DNA of 64,000 nucleotides from Ruminococcus sp. NK3A76 (GTDB lineage: Bacteria > Bacillota > Clostridia > Oscillospirales > Ruminococcaceae). Shown here piece by piece: positions 1-9,101 of the stretch; position 1 is the first letter of the stretch, and every line of letters begins with the position of its first letter. The DNA lies in the NCBI RefSeq assembly GCF_000686125.1, contig NZ_JMMA01000002.1, positions 1,054,001-1,118,000 on the forward strand, given 5' to 3'. The translations under genes and the position numbers were made by a program. A model generated the notes under the pieces. It did no database searches, was not told the origin of the DNA, and saw nothing but the letters and a program-made list of their open reading frames with translations.

Positions 1-410
1 GCCGCTATAGACAGGCGCTCGATATATTCGATGCGAGCCGTGGCCAGCTTGAAAAGTTCTTCTGCGGCGAGGGCGGCAGTGCCTGCTCTTTCTATGATGA
101 TGCCGCACTCTGCTCAGCGATAAGACGTGATTTCCAGACTGCCGAGGGCTTCCGTATCAAGGCGGCTGAGGCAGCAGCGGCTCACCCCGACCGTGCTCAC
201 AGCCCTTATATGATAATGGCCGAGCTGTTTATCCTTGACGGCAACGAGTTTGAAGCACAGCGTGCTATCGAAGCTGCTCGCCAGGCTGCAATAAACTGCC
301 AGAAGTATAAATACCCCTGGCAGCGTGACAGCGTGCTGCACTCGCTTGATATCAGCTTTGCCCTTGCAAGAAAGATAAGACACGATGTCTTTGAGTCACA
401 GATGCAGTAG
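1..410 (+). CDS. C-terminal part of an unknown helical protein (5' truncated)
   Basis: An open frame runs from the window edge (codons in phase with base 3) to the TAG at 408-410, giving about 135 residues. The visible part is rich in Ala, Arg, Phe and Tyr, with repeated amphipathic stretches (EFEAQRAIEAARQAA and similar) that look like TPR or other alpha-solenoid helices. There is no signal peptide or membrane segment in this part. I do not recognise a family; the start and any N-terminal domain lie outside the window. It is followed by a rho-independent terminator. Confidence 0.7.
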   Translation, partial: RYRQALDIFDASRGQLEKFFCGEGGSACSFYDDAALCSAIRRDFQTAEGFRIKAAEAAAAHPDRAHSPYMIMAELFILDGNEFEAQRAIEAARQAAINCQKYKYPWQRDSVLHSLDISFALARKIRHDVFESQMQ

Positions 411-441
411 GCTCTGCCCCTTTATCAATACCAATAAATAT

Positions 442-492
442 GCTCTCCCGGACGGCTCTCTTATGCTTTGACCGCCGCAGGGGGAGCTTTTT
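442..492 (+). terminator. Rho-independent terminator
   Basis: GCTCTCCC (442-449) pairs with GGGGGAGC (480-487) with one mismatch, followed directly by TTTTT. It closes the truncated first gene. Confidence 0.65.
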
Positions 493-556
493 GTCTGCCT
501 GGTGTGTCTGAGCACCTGAAAAGATTAATGTGTGCGTATTAAGACTTTAGTTTTTA

Positions 557-585
557 TTGACTTTTTCATTTGATTGTGATATAAT
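557..585 (+). promoter_or_regulatory. Sigma-A promoter of the lipoprotein gene
   Basis: TTGACT (557-562), a 17-base spacer and TATAAT (580-585) with a TGn extension. It lies 45 bases upstream of the lipoprotein start. Confidence 0.75.
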
Positions 586-629
586 TTTACTATGAGTAAT
601 TATAGGCAAAATCATAAGGAGAGTGACCC

Positions 630-1976
630 ATGCGACGTGTAGGTAAGACAGCTGCTTTAATAGTGTCGGCAGCGATGACGCTTGCTCTTAGCTCGTGTAC
701 GCTTACGGGCTTTTCGGCTGAGGGCGCACTTACAGCACCTAAGCTCTCCGAACAGCAGAGCCTGATACATAAGGCGCTGATAAACAGCGTCGGCGGCAGT
801 ATAACGCTCAAATACCCCCGAAACGGCGACAACCGCTCGGCGTATGTTATCGCCAATATCGACGATGAGCCTGATAACGAGGCGCTGGTCTTCTACCAGT
901 ATACCTCGATGATTGACGGCTCTGAGGGCATACGCTTAAACCTTCTCGATACCGACGGCGAAGGCAACTGGTATTCGGTAAAGGAGCTTGCAGGCGCAGG
1001 CACAGATGTTGACAGGGTAATGATATCCAACGAGGGCGCAAGCTCTGCTGCAAATATAGTCGTCGGCTATCAGAATATCGGTACTGCTGATAAGTCTCTT
1101 GAAATATACAGGTATAAAGACGGCAGCTTTGACCGTATCGGCTCAGACAGCTATACGATACTCGAATCTGCCGATATAGACGGCGACGGGTATAAGAATT
1201 TCATAACAGTCAAGTCATCAACTGACGAGAACGGCTCTCCGTCCGGCGCATCGGCTTCCTTGCTCAGGATAAGGAATAACGAGATAGTCAGCGAGGGCAG
1301 TATCTCGATGTGCGATAACATGGTCGATTATGTCAGAAGCTCGGTCGGCAGGCTTGAAGACAGCTCGTATGCTGTGTATGTTGACGGCATAAACTCCAAA
1401 GGCGAGCTCCAGACAGAGCTGCTTTTCTACCGCTACGGCTCGATGCAGGACCCTGTAGCGCAGAGACAGTCAAAGCTCGCACCGCATACTGTCAGGCTTC
1501 CGGGCTACTACAGCGCTGATATAGACGGCGACGGCGTGGTCGAGGTGCCGCATACAACGGTCATGAAGGGGTATGAGAGTATCTCTAACGAGGATAAGCT
1601 CTACCGCACCGAATGGTATGTTTACAGAGATTTCTATAACTTCGAGCAGAAGTATTCAGGCTTCTATTCGCTGTCTGACGGATATTTTCTCAACTTCCTC
1701 TCACGCTGGGGCGATGAGGTGACAGTCAAGAAGGACGCTTTGTCAGGCGAGTATGTATTTTGCCGCTATACAGGCGATATATCGAGCGATATGACGGAGC
1801 TTATGCGTATTGCAGTGCAGTCGGAAAACGACAGCGAGAAATTCATTGACAACGGCTATGAGATAATAGCAAAAAAGGGTCAGATGAACTACCTCGTCAA
1901 GCTGCCGACAGTAAGGCGTGAAAAGCTGATACCGACAGTCGATGAGGTCAAAAACAGCCTGCTGATAATAAGCTGA
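630..1976 (+). CDS. Secreted lipoprotein with calcium-loop (DxDGDG) motifs
   Basis: A 448-residue protein with a lipoprotein signal: basic start MRRVGK, a hydrophobic core, and lipobox LSSC ending at about Cys23, so it should be lipidated and held on the outer face of the membrane. The mature part has two DIDGDG loops near residues 182-187 and 297-302. These resemble the calcium-binding loops of dockerin, EF-hand and FG-GAP/VCBS proteins. No catalytic motif is visible. The start is supported by AAGGAG eight bases upstream. It lies 88 bases before a two-component pair on the same strand and may supply or share its signal, but that is inference. Function unknown. Confidence 0.75.
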   Translation: MRRVGKTAALIVSAAMTLALSSCTLTGFSAEGALTAPKLSEQQSLIHKALINSVGGSITLKYPRNGDNRSAYVIANIDDEPDNEALVFYQYTSMIDGSEGIRLNLLDTDGEGNWYSVKELAGAGTDVDRVMISNEGASSAANIVVGYQNIGTADKSLEIYRYKDGSFDRIGSDSYTILESADIDGDGYKNFITVKSSTDENGSPSGASASLLRIRNNEIVSEGSISMCDNMVDYVRSSVGRLEDSSYAVYVDGINSKGELQTELLFYRYGSMQDPVAQRQSKLAPHTVRLPGYYSADIDGDGVVEVPHTTVMKGYESISNEDKLYRTEWYVYRDFYNFEQKYSGFYSLSDGYFLNFLSRWGDEVTVKKDALSGEYVFCRYTGDISSDMTELMRIAVQSENDSEKFIDNGYEIIAKKGQMNYLVKLPTVRREKLIPTVDEVKNSLLIIS

Positions 1977-2064
1977 TGAAGCTGTTTGCAAACAGCAGGG
2001 AAGTTGTTTATCATTATGTATTGTGGAAATAACAGCAAAACGAATGAAAGGCAGGTAATTCTTT

Positions 2065-2763
2065 ATGAAAAAGGTTCTTGTTTGCGAGGATGAGGATTCA
2101 ATAAGAGAGTTCGTCGTCATCAACCTCAAGCGCAGCGGCTATGAGGTCGTAGATGTCAACTGCGGCGAGGAAGCTCTCAAGGTCTTTGAGGAGCAGGGAA
2201 ATTTCGATGTAGCTCTGCTCGATATAATGATGCCCGGCATCGACGGTATGAAGGTGTGCAAGAAGATAAGAGAAAAAAACACCACAATGGGTATCATCAT
2301 GCTTTCTGCCAAGAGTCAGGAAATGGATAAGATATCGTCTCTTATGATAGGCGCTGATGACTATATCACAAAGCCCTTCTCTATCTCCGAGCTTATCGCA
2401 AGAGTTGACGCTGTGTGCAGGAGAGTGGGTATGTCTCACGTCAAGCCCGAGGAGCAGTCGCTTCTTACATCAGGCCCCTTCACACTTAACCTTAAGAGCA
2501 GGACAGTGTTCAAAAACGGCAAGCAGATAGACCTCACACAGGTCGAGTATCAGATAATGGAGTATTTCTTCAAGAACCAGAATACAGCGCTTGACCGTAC
2601 ATCTATCCTCAACCATATCTGGGGCGAGAGCTACTACGGTGATGATAAGATAGTAGACGTAAATATAAGAAGAATAAGAATGAAGATAGAGGACGAGCCT
2701 TCAAGCCCGAAGTATATCCTGACTATATGGGGCTTCGGGTATAAGTGGAGCGCTATGAATTGA
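2065..2763 (+). CDS. OmpR/PhoB-type response regulator
   Basis: 232 residues. The N-terminal receiver domain has the acidic pocket EDED (8-11), phosphoacceptor Asp53 in LLDIMMPG and Lys103 in ITKPF. The C-terminal half is a winged-helix DNA-binding domain with the typical GYKW near its end. It is 14 bases upstream of a sensor kinase gene, so the two form a two-component system, probably of the PhoP/PhoR type. The signal and targets are not visible. The nearest candidate targets are the lipoprotein upstream and the DUF1385-prmC pair downstream. Confidence 0.93.
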   Translation: MKKVLVCEDEDSIREFVVINLKRSGYEVVDVNCGEEALKVFEEQGNFDVALLDIMMPGIDGMKVCKKIREKNTTMGIIMLSAKSQEMDKISSLMIGADDYITKPFSISELIARVDAVCRRVGMSHVKPEEQSLLTSGPFTLNLKSRTVFKNGKQIDLTQVEYQIMEYFFKNQNTALDRTSILNHIWGESYYGDDKIVDVNIRRIRMKIEDEPSSPKYILTIWGFGYKWSAMN

Positions 2764-2776
2764 GTGTGATATAGTT

Positions 2777-4258
2777 TTGAAAGCATTTAAGGCAGGCAGA
2801 AAAAGTATAACCACCCACTGGCTGATAAACGGCGTGGGCGTTATAATAGCTGTGCTCATAATCATAGAGATACTGCTTATCGTGTCGATAAGGAGCTATT
2901 ACTACAGCTCTGTCAGACAGTACCTGAGCTCCAAGATGAACGTCATCACAGGCTCTATCCTCAATGAGAAGGAACAGTCGGTAAACTATAACTCCGAGAT
3001 ACGCTCGCTCGTTGCAGGCTATGCCGATAAGGATAAGATAGAGCTTATGGCGATAGACCAGAAGGGCGAGGTGGATATCACCTCCTCAGGCTTCAAGCCG
3101 GTGGAGAAGACCTTTGCCGACTACGAGAGCGCTAAGGCTTCATCAACAGGCAGCGGCTATGAGGTCTACAGAACATCGACCGGCGAAAAGGTGCTGGCTT
3201 TCACGACAGTCTTTTCGGTCAAGGGCTGTGAGTATGAAGCGCTCAGAATGATAGTGTCACTCAGCGAGATAGACCGTAAGGTGCTCAGCTTTGCGGTCAT
3301 TATCACGCTCATAGGCGTGCTTATCATTCTTATAGTCTTTTTCTCGGGTATGTTCTTTATCAAGGGCATAGTTCACCCTGTTATCGAGATAGGCGACGTT
3401 GCACGACAGTACGCAAAGGGCGACTTCTCAAAGCGACTTGAAAAGCAGACCAACGACGAGCTCGGCGAGCTGTGTGATTCGATAAACTATATGGCGGACG
3501 AGCTGTCAAATACCGAGCAGATGAAAAACGAGTTCATCTCCTCAGTCTCGCACGAGCTCAGGACTCCGCTCACGGCTATCAAGGGCTGGAGCGAGACGAT
3601 GATGAGCATAGACGACAGAGAGACATTCATCAAGGGTATGCGTGTTATCACCAGCGAGACAGAGCGCCTTTCGCAGATGGTCGAGGAGCTGCTCGACTTC
3701 TCCCGTATCCAGGACGGCAGGCTGTATCTGCAAAAGGCTAAAATGGATATCCTTGCCGAGCTTGGCGAGACGGTGCTCATTTACCAGCAGCGTGCCAAGG
3801 CTCTCGGCATTACTTTAAACTACTACGAGCCCGAGATGCTGCCCTTTATCTACGGCGACAGAAACAGGCTCAGACAGGTGTTTATCAACATAGTCGATAA
3901 CGCCATAAAGTATTCCGACAAGGGCGATACCGTGTCGGTCGAGGCTTACCAGCAGGGCGATATGATAGTCATATGCGTGTCTGATACAGGCATCGGCATA
4001 AGCAAGGAAGATCTGCCGAAGGTAAAGCAGAAGTTCTTTAAATCAAACCAGACAAGACGTGGCTCGGGCATAGGCCTTGCCGTGGCTGACGAGATAGTGA
4101 GGATGCACGGCGGCTCGCTCGATATCAGGAGCGAGGAGAACGTCGGCACGACTGTTATCATGGAGCTGCCCTTTATAGACGAGGGCAAGTCGTCAGGCGC
4201 TGACAATGAAAAGGTCAATGTTGAGATAATCTCGACCGAGAACAGCGGCGAGTTATAA
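2777..4258 (+). CDS. Membrane sensor histidine kinase (HAMP, HisKA, HATPase)
   Basis: 493 residues. Transmembrane segments at about 16-38 and 171-195 flank an extracytoplasmic sensing region of about 130 residues. A HAMP linker follows (about 196-248), then a HisKA domain with His259 in SSVSHELRTPLTAIKGW and an ATP-binding domain with N box (NIVDNAIKYS), DTGIGIS and GSGIGLAV. Length and order fit the PhoR/VicK class without a PAS domain. The only in-phase start near the gene border is TTG at 2777 with a poor ribosome site, so translation is probably coupled to the regulator ending at 2763. It phosphorylates the upstream regulator. Confidence 0.92.
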   Translation: MKAFKAGRKSITTHWLINGVGVIIAVLIIIEILLIVSIRSYYYSSVRQYLSSKMNVITGSILNEKEQSVNYNSEIRSLVAGYADKDKIELMAIDQKGEVDITSSGFKPVEKTFADYESAKASSTGSGYEVYRTSTGEKVLAFTTVFSVKGCEYEALRMIVSLSEIDRKVLSFAVIITLIGVLIILIVFFSGMFFIKGIVHPVIEIGDVARQYAKGDFSKRLEKQTNDELGELCDSINYMADELSNTEQMKNEFISSVSHELRTPLTAIKGWSETMMSIDDRETFIKGMRVITSETERLSQMVEELLDFSRIQDGRLYLQKAKMDILAELGETVLIYQQRAKALGITLNYYEPEMLPFIYGDRNRLRQVFINIVDNAIKYSDKGDTVSVEAYQQGDMIVICVSDTGIGISKEDLPKVKQKFFKSNQTRRGSGIGLAVADEIVRMHGGSLDIRSEENVGTTVIMELPFIDEGKSSGADNEKVNVEIISTENSGEL

Positions 4259-4293
4259 AGTTTATACATACAGATAGAAAGAGGACAAAAGAT

Positions 4294-5259
4294 ATGAGCA
4301 ATCAAAGCTCTAACGAGAAATTCAAAGCTAAAACAGGCGGCCAGGCGGTCATAGAGGGCGTTATGATGAAAAGCATCAAAAAAGAGGCTATGGCTTGCAG
4401 GCTCCCGAACGGCGAGATAGACCTTGAGGTGTGGGATCTCAAATATACACCCGATAATATGCCGTTTTACCGCAAGGTGCCTTTCCTTAGGGGGATATTC
4501 AACTTCCTCGACAGCCTGATCGACGGCTATAAGTGCCTTTCCAAGTCGGCCGACAAGCAGATGACGGACGACGACGAGGAGGAAATGACAAAGTTTGAAA
4601 AATGGCTCACAGAAAAGCTCGGCGATAAGCTGATGCCGATAGTCTCGGGCTTGTCAATGGTGCTGGGGCTTGGTATCGCCGTGGTGCTGTTTATGATATT
4701 CCCGGCATTTATCTCAAAGCTGATAGATAAGCATATCATATCCCTCTCACCGTTTGCTAAAAACTGTATCGAGGGCGTTCTGAAGATAAGCATTTTCCTT
4801 GCATATACAAAGCTGACATCGTTTATGAGCGATATAGCGACTACCTACCGCTACCACGGTGCAGAGCATAAGACGATAGCCTGCTACGAGAGCGGCGAGG
4901 AGCTGACAGTCGAGAACGTCAAAAAGCATATCCGCTTCCACCCGAGGTGCGGCACAAGCTTTATATTCCTTGTGCTGTTTATAAGCATTTTCGTGTTCAC
5001 CGTTGTGGGCGTGCCGTGGGATAATATATTTGTGAGAATGCTATTTAAGCTCGCACTCCTGCCGGTCATCGTGGGTATAGCCTATGAGCTTATAAGGCTT
5101 GCAGGCAGGCATGATAATATCGTCACACGCATTATCTCAGCCCCCGGCCTGTGGATACAGCGCATAACCACAAGCGAGCCGAACGACGGCCAGATAGAAT
5201 GTGCCATAGCCGCACTTAAAGCAGTCGTTCCCGAAGATACGGAGGAAGACCGTTGGTAA
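4294..5259 (+). CDS. DUF1385 membrane protein (YqhQ-like)
   Basis: 321 residues. The N-terminus has the family hallmark GGQAVIEGVMMK. The central part has a second conserved block, YHGAEHKTIACYE, followed by a His/Cys-containing stretch (RFHPRCGTSF). Three to four hydrophobic segments place it in the membrane. The family (B. subtilis YqhQ) is described as a possible metal-dependent membrane protein, but its reaction is unknown. It overlaps prmC by 7 bases, the common clostridial arrangement in which DUF1385 precedes prmC. Confidence 0.85.
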   Translation: MSNQSSNEKFKAKTGGQAVIEGVMMKSIKKEAMACRLPNGEIDLEVWDLKYTPDNMPFYRKVPFLRGIFNFLDSLIDGYKCLSKSADKQMTDDDEEEMTKFEKWLTEKLGDKLMPIVSGLSMVLGLGIAVVLFMIFPAFISKLIDKHIISLSPFAKNCIEGVLKISIFLAYTKLTSFMSDIATTYRYHGAEHKTIACYESGEELTVENVKKHIRFHPRCGTSFIFLVLFISIFVFTVVGVPWDNIFVRMLFKLALLPVIVGIAYELIRLAGRHDNIVTRIISAPGLWIQRITTSEPNDGQIECAIAALKAVVPEDTEEDRW

Positions 5260-6113
5260 ACAAGGATATTTTGGAAAGTGCCGTCAAAGCCCTTGAAGAC
5301 TGCGGCAACGATAACGCAAGGTTTGATGCGGCACAGCTCTTTGAGAAAGCATTCGGAGTAAAATATGAGCTCACCTGTAAAAGCGCCCCTGCCGATGAAA
5401 AGGCGGCAGGGCTTTTTAATGAGTATATAACTAAACGCTGCGAGGGTTATCCCTTGCAGTATATTTTAGGCGAGTGGGAGTTTTACGGCCTGCCTGTCAA
5501 AGTGGGCGAGGGCGTGCTTATCCCAAGACAGGACACCGAAACTCTTGTCGAGACTGTGATAAGGAAAAACCGCACCCCTGACCCTCTTATCATCGACCTG
5601 TGCTCGGGCAGCGGCTGTATTTCACTTGCTCTTGAAAAGGAGCTTTCGGCAAAAGAAGTCCACGCAGTCGAGATAAGCGAAAAGGCAGCAGGATACCTTC
5701 GTGAGAATATCACACTTAATAGATCAAATGTCAGACTTACAGTCGGTGACTGCCTTGACAGCGAGGTGATATCCCATCTGCCAAAGGCTGATATAATAGT
5801 CTGCAATCCGCCATACCTGACAAAGCAGGATATGGAGCAGCTTCAAAAGGAAGTCACGCACGAGCCGGCACAGGCACTTTTCGGCGGCGAGGACGGGCTT
5901 GACTTTTACCGTGACATCACACGAGCCTATAAGACACGCCTGAATAATAACGGTATGCTTGCCTTTGAGGTAGGGCACACCCAGGCCGAGGAGGTCATGG
6001 AGATACTTATTCAGGCGGGTTTTGAAGACGTGCGCTCGTTCGTTGACTACTGCGGCATAAAGCGTGCAGTGATAGGCTTTTATGTTGAGGGAACTAATGT
6101 TAAGGTCTACTGA
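5253..6113 (+). CDS. prmC: Peptide chain release factor glutamine N5-methyltransferase
   Basis: 286 residues, normal family length. PrmC methylates the glutamine of the GGQ motif of release factors with S-adenosylmethionine. The C-terminal Rossmann methyltransferase domain shows the SAM loop (DLCSGSGCISLALE) and the diagnostic NPPY (VCNPPYL). An N-terminal helical release-factor-binding region and the PRQDTE segment precede it. It starts at TTG 5253, ten bases behind GGAGG (5241-5245), and overlaps the DUF1385 gene, so the two are co-translated. prfA is not adjacent here. Confidence 0.93.
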   Translation: MVNKDILESAVKALEDCGNDNARFDAAQLFEKAFGVKYELTCKSAPADEKAAGLFNEYITKRCEGYPLQYILGEWEFYGLPVKVGEGVLIPRQDTETLVETVIRKNRTPDPLIIDLCSGSGCISLALEKELSAKEVHAVEISEKAAGYLRENITLNRSNVRLTVGDCLDSEVISHLPKADIIVCNPPYLTKQDMEQLQKEVTHEPAQALFGGEDGLDFYRDITRAYKTRLNNNGMLAFEVGHTQAEEVMEILIQAGFEDVRSFVDYCGIKRAVIGFYVEGTNVKVY

Positions 6114-6204
6114 CAATGCATAATTGTTGTGCGCCTGCATTTAAAATCCGTCCTGCGAAGCAGGACACCTTCATTATGCATTATGAATTATGCATTATGC
6201 ATTA
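6114..6204. repeat. Interspersed repeat, short copy (ACAATGCATAATT type)
   Basis: Starts ACAATGCATAATTG followed by GTGCGCCTG, contains the hairpin GTCCTGCgaaGCAGGAC, and ends in a run of ATTATGCATT units complementary to its start. The same parts, in the same order, recur at 8880-9079 in a longer copy. This looks like a small non-autonomous repeat family with inverted ends. Confidence 0.6.
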
Positions 6205-6238
6205 AATTTTTGCTGTCCAAAAAAAGTTACCCACTTTT

Positions 6239-6257
6239 TTGAAAAGTATGTTATAAT
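6239..6257 (+). promoter_or_regulatory. recA promoter region (-10)
   Basis: An extended -10, TGTTATAAT (6249-6257), lies about 50 bases before recA. A clear -35 is not seen. GAAAAGTATGTTAT (6241-6254) overlaps the -10 and only weakly resembles a Gram-positive LexA box; the right half (GTT) fits, the left half does not. Confidence 0.45.
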
Positions 6258-6309
6258 ATATATGAGGCAAGGGGAGAACCCTTAGCAAACACCGAAAGGA
6301 GAAAAAGAT

Positions 6310-7521
6310 ATGGCTATCGACAAGAAGAAGAAGGAAAAGGAAAAGGTCACTAAAATAACCGACGAGGCTGAAAAGAAAAAGGCGCTCGACTCGGCGATAT
6401 CAGTAATAGAAAAGCAGTTCGGCAAGGGCGCTATCATGCGTCTCGGCGAGGATAAGGCTATGGACGTTGAGGCTATCTCAACAGGCTCGATGACGCTCGA
6501 TATGGCGCTTGGTATAGGCGGCGTTCCGAGAGGCAGAGTTATCGAGATATACGGCCCTGAGTCTTCCGGTAAGACGACTGTTGCGCTGCATATCGTTGCT
6601 GAGGCTCAGAAGCTCGGCGGCAACGTTGCATTTATCGACGTTGAGCACGCTCTTGACCCGGTGTATGCAAGAAAGCTCGGCGTCAATATCGACGATATGC
6701 TCGTTTCGCAGCCTGACTGCGGCGAGGACGCACTTTCGATCGCAGAATACCTCGCACGCTCCGGTGCTGTTGACGTAATAGTTCTCGACTCGGTCGCTGC
6801 TATGGTAACAAAGGCCGAGATAGACGGCGAGATGGGCGATGCACACGTCGGCCAGCTTGCAAGACTTATGAGCCAGGCTATGAGAAAGCTCACATCAGTT
6901 ATCAGCAAGTCAAACTGCGTGGCTGTGTTCATCAACCAGGTAAGAGAGAAGATAGGCGTAATGTACGGCAACCCCGAGACTACCCCTGGCGGCAGAGCGC
7001 TCAAATTCTACGCATCTGTCCGTATCGAGGTAAGACGTGGCGAGCAGATCAAGGACGGCTCTGAGGTCATAGGCAACCGCACACGCTGCAAGGTAGTCAA
7101 GAACAAGGTCGCACCGCCGTTCAAGGAGGCAGAATTCGACCTGCTCTACGGCAAGGGTGTTTCCCGTGTCGGCGAGATACTTGACGCAGGCGTTGAGCTC
7201 GGCTTTATCAAGAAGGGCGGCGCATGGTTCAGCTATGAGGATAACAAGCTCGGCCAGGGCAGAGAGAATTCCAAGGAGTTCCTGCTCGCACACGAGGATA
7301 TCATGAACGAGATACTCCATAAGATAATGGACACTGTCAAGGATTCGGACGACCTTGTTTCAAGAGACGACGAAAAGAAGACAGAGCTCGAAAAGCGTGC
7401 CGAGGCTGCTGCGGCTGCTGCACCTGCTGCTGAGAGCAAGCCGGCAGGCAGAGCTTCAAAGGTCGATGTGACAGTTTCGGCCGATGAGGATTTTGAGGAG
7501 TTTTCGCCTGTTGATGTATAA
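6310..7521 (+). CDS. recA: Recombinase A
   Basis: 403 residues. RecA forms ATP-dependent filaments on single-stranded DNA, catalyses strand exchange and triggers LexA self-cleavage. Visible are Walker A GPESSGKT, the conserved [14 protein letters not shown] and LDSVAAMV blocks, the [22 protein letters not shown] core and the C-terminal DNA-contacting domain. It is longer than the usual 345-350 residues because of a Lys-rich start (KKKKEKEK) and an Ala-rich acidic tail. The ribosome site is AAAGGAG. recX follows after 9 bases, a common pairing. Confidence 0.98.
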   Translation: MAIDKKKKEKEKVTKITDEAEKKKALDSAISVIEKQFGKGAIMRLGEDKAMDVEAISTGSMTLDMALGIGGVPRGRVIEIYGPESSGKTTVALHIVAEAQKLGGNVAFIDVEHALDPVYARKLGVNIDDMLVSQPDCGEDALSIAEYLARSGAVDVIVLDSVAAMVTKAEIDGEMGDAHVGQLARLMSQAMRKLTSVISKSNCVAVFINQVREKIGVMYGNPETTPGGRALKFYASVRIEVRRGEQIKDGSEVIGNRTRCKVVKNKVAPPFKEAEFDLLYGKGVSRVGEILDAGVELGFIKKGGAWFSYEDNKLGQGRENSKEFLLAHEDIMNEILHKIMDTVKDSDDLVSRDDEKKTELEKRAEAAAAAAPAAESKPAGRASKVDVTVSADEDFEEFSPVDV

Positions 7522-7530
7522 GGAGCAGTT

Positions 7531-8145
7531 ATGCCAAAAATAACCGACATCGCCCCCTACAAGGGCAGCACCGTCAAGGTGGAGCTTGAAGACTGCGAGC
7601 CGCTGTTTTTAAACAGCGAGGTGGTGTATTCCGCCAATATCAAAAAGGGCATGGATATCCCGCAGGCGGCTGTTGACCAGCTTATCCACGACAACGACCT
7701 GCGCAAGGCCAGAGAGCGTGGGCTGTATCTTATGGACTACGGCGATAACACCTACGTTCAGCTTTTTGGCAAGCTGCGCCGCAATTATTCCGAGGATATC
7801 TGCTACGAGGTTTGCGATAAGCTCGCCGAGATAGGCGTTATAAACGACAGGCGCTATGCCGAGAACTTAGCACGCCGTCTGGTCGAGGTCAAGCTCATGG
7901 GGCGCTACAGGGCAGTGAATGACATGAAGCAGAAGGGTCTGCCAAAGAGCCTGATAGACGAGGCCTTGGAGCCCTACGCTGACGGCTACAGGGAAAGGCT
8001 CAGACAGCTGATAGAAAAGAAGTATATGTCTAAGCTCGACTATGAAGACCGCAACCGCAAGGTGACAGCCTCGCTCGTGAGATACGGCTACAGCTTTGAT
8101 GATATCAGGGCTGTGCTGAAGGAGATAGAGGAAGAAATCGGCTGA
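7531..8145 (+). CDS. recX: RecA regulatory protein RecX
   Basis: 204 residues, highly charged and all-helical, made of repeated three-helix units. Recognisable family segments are DRRYAENLARRLVEVKLMGRYRA and the C-terminal VTASLVRYGYSFDDIRAVL read in parts. RecX binds RecA filaments and modulates their growth. It starts 9 bases after the recA stop behind AAGGAG, so recA and recX form one operon closed by the terminator at 8202. Confidence 0.9.
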   Translation: MPKITDIAPYKGSTVKVELEDCEPLFLNSEVVYSANIKKGMDIPQAAVDQLIHDNDLRKARERGLYLMDYGDNTYVQLFGKLRRNYSEDICYEVCDKLAEIGVINDRRYAENLARRLVEVKLMGRYRAVNDMKQKGLPKSLIDEALEPYADGYRERLRQLIEKKYMSKLDYEDRNRKVTASLVRYGYSFDDIRAVLKEIEEEIG

Positions 8146-8201
8146 TAACATCAGACACGCCCTTGGATAATGCCCCCTTCACGAAAAGTATTCAACACAT
8201 A

Positions 8202-8231
8202 CCCCCTTGCCGAGCGGCAGGGGGGCGTTTT
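8202..8231 (+). terminator. Rho-independent terminator of recA-recX
   Basis: CCCCCTTGCC (8202-8211 region) pairs with GGCAGGGGGG around a GAGC loop, followed by CGTTTT. Confidence 0.8.
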
Positions 8232-8245
8232 ATGCCTGCCCTTGC

Positions 8246-8299
8246 TTAAGGCAACACCGCACAAAGACCGCCTGAAGGCTTCGTGCGGTGTTGCCTTAA
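8246..8299. repeat. 17-bp perfect inverted repeat (TTAAGGCAACACCGCAC)
   Basis: TTAAGGCAACACCGCAC (8246-8262) and its exact complement (8283-8299) enclose a 20-base loop. There is no U-tract on either strand, so it is not an ordinary terminator. Part of the same arm (AAGGCAACACCGCAC) recurs at 45419-45433 behind the dgt gene. This suggests a dispersed hairpin repeat. Confidence 0.7.
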
Positions 8300-8316
8300 T
8301 AATGCTCCCAAAAGGC

Positions 8317-8345
8317 TTGACAAACCGCCTGTTATAGTGTATAAT
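8317..8345 (+). promoter_or_regulatory. greA promoter
   Basis: TTGACA (8317-8322), 17-base spacer, TATAAT (8340-8345): a consensus sigma-A promoter. Confidence 0.85.
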
Positions 8346-8391
8346 TATATTTTGAGATATTGTCTTAAAATCTATTTAGGAGTTGATAAAT

Positions 8392-8871
8392 ATGGCAGAG
8401 AATAAGGGTCGTACAGTATCTAAGGCAGGTTATGCGAAATTACAGGAAGATCTCGAATATCTTGTTACCGTCAGAAGAAGTGAGGTGGCTCAGAAGCTGA
8501 AGGAAGCCCGCTCTTTCGGTGACTTATCCGAGAACGCTGAGTACGATGAAGCTAAAAACGACCAGGCTATACTTGAAGCAAGGATCAATGAGCTTGAATA
8601 TATCATCGCAAATGCTAATGTTGTTGACGATGATGATATCTCTGTTGATGAGATAGGCGTAGGCTCTGTTATCAAGCTGCGTGACCTTGAGCTCGACGAG
8701 ATAGAGGAGCTCCAGATCGTTGGTTCTACTGAGTCTGATCCCGACGAGGGTAAAATTTCGGACGAGTCGCCTATAGGCAAGGCAGCTCTCGGCAAGAAGC
8801 TCGGCGAGGTGTTCGAGGTAGAAGCACCTATGGGCACTATCAAGTTTGAGGTAATAGATATCTCTAAGTAA
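8392..8871 (+). CDS. greA: Transcription elongation factor GreA
   Basis: 159 residues, standard length. GreA enters the secondary channel of RNA polymerase and stimulates cleavage of backtracked transcripts. The N-terminal antiparallel coiled coil contains SFGDLSENAEYDEAK with the acidic tip residues. The C-terminal FKBP-like domain ends with APMGTIKFEVIDI. I chose ATG 8392, nine bases behind AGGAG (8378-8382). A TTG at 8383 is in phase but abuts the ribosome site. Confidence 0.95.
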   Translation: MAENKGRTVSKAGYAKLQEDLEYLVTVRRSEVAQKLKEARSFGDLSENAEYDEAKNDQAILEARINELEYIIANANVVDDDDISVDEIGVGSVIKLRDLELDEIEELQIVGSTESDPDEGKISDESPIGKAALGKKLGEVFEVEAPMGTIKFEVIDISK

Positions 8872-8879
8872 GCTACGCT

Positions 8880-9079
8880 TACAATGCATAATGCATAATT
8901 GAGGTGTGCGCCTGACGGCGCAGGGATTATAAAAAGTGTTTCGATGGCATTGTGTAAATCAAGTGCATTGAAAATAATCAGATCACAGCAAAGATCAGAA
9001 TTAGTTGACATAGTTCGGTTTGAACGCCCGAATGGGCATCTGTCCTGCGCTGAGCAGGACACAATAATTGTGCATTGAA
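8880..9079. repeat. Interspersed repeat, long copy (ACAATGCATAAT type)
   Basis: Begins ACAATGCATAATGCATAATT with GTGTGCGCCTG. It holds about 100 bases of unique sequence and then TCCTGCGctgaGCAGGACAC, and ends AATTGTGCATTG, the complement of its start. The order matches the short copy at 6114-6204, so the two look like size variants of one MITE-like element. It separates greA from lysS. Confidence 0.6.
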
Positions 9080-9101
9080 AAGGACAGGTGTAAAACAATA
9101 A

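Noticed and set aside
6241-6254. LexA box before recA
   Set aside because: Only the right half (GTT) and the centre fit the Gram-positive consensus; the left half GAAAA does not. Too weak to call.
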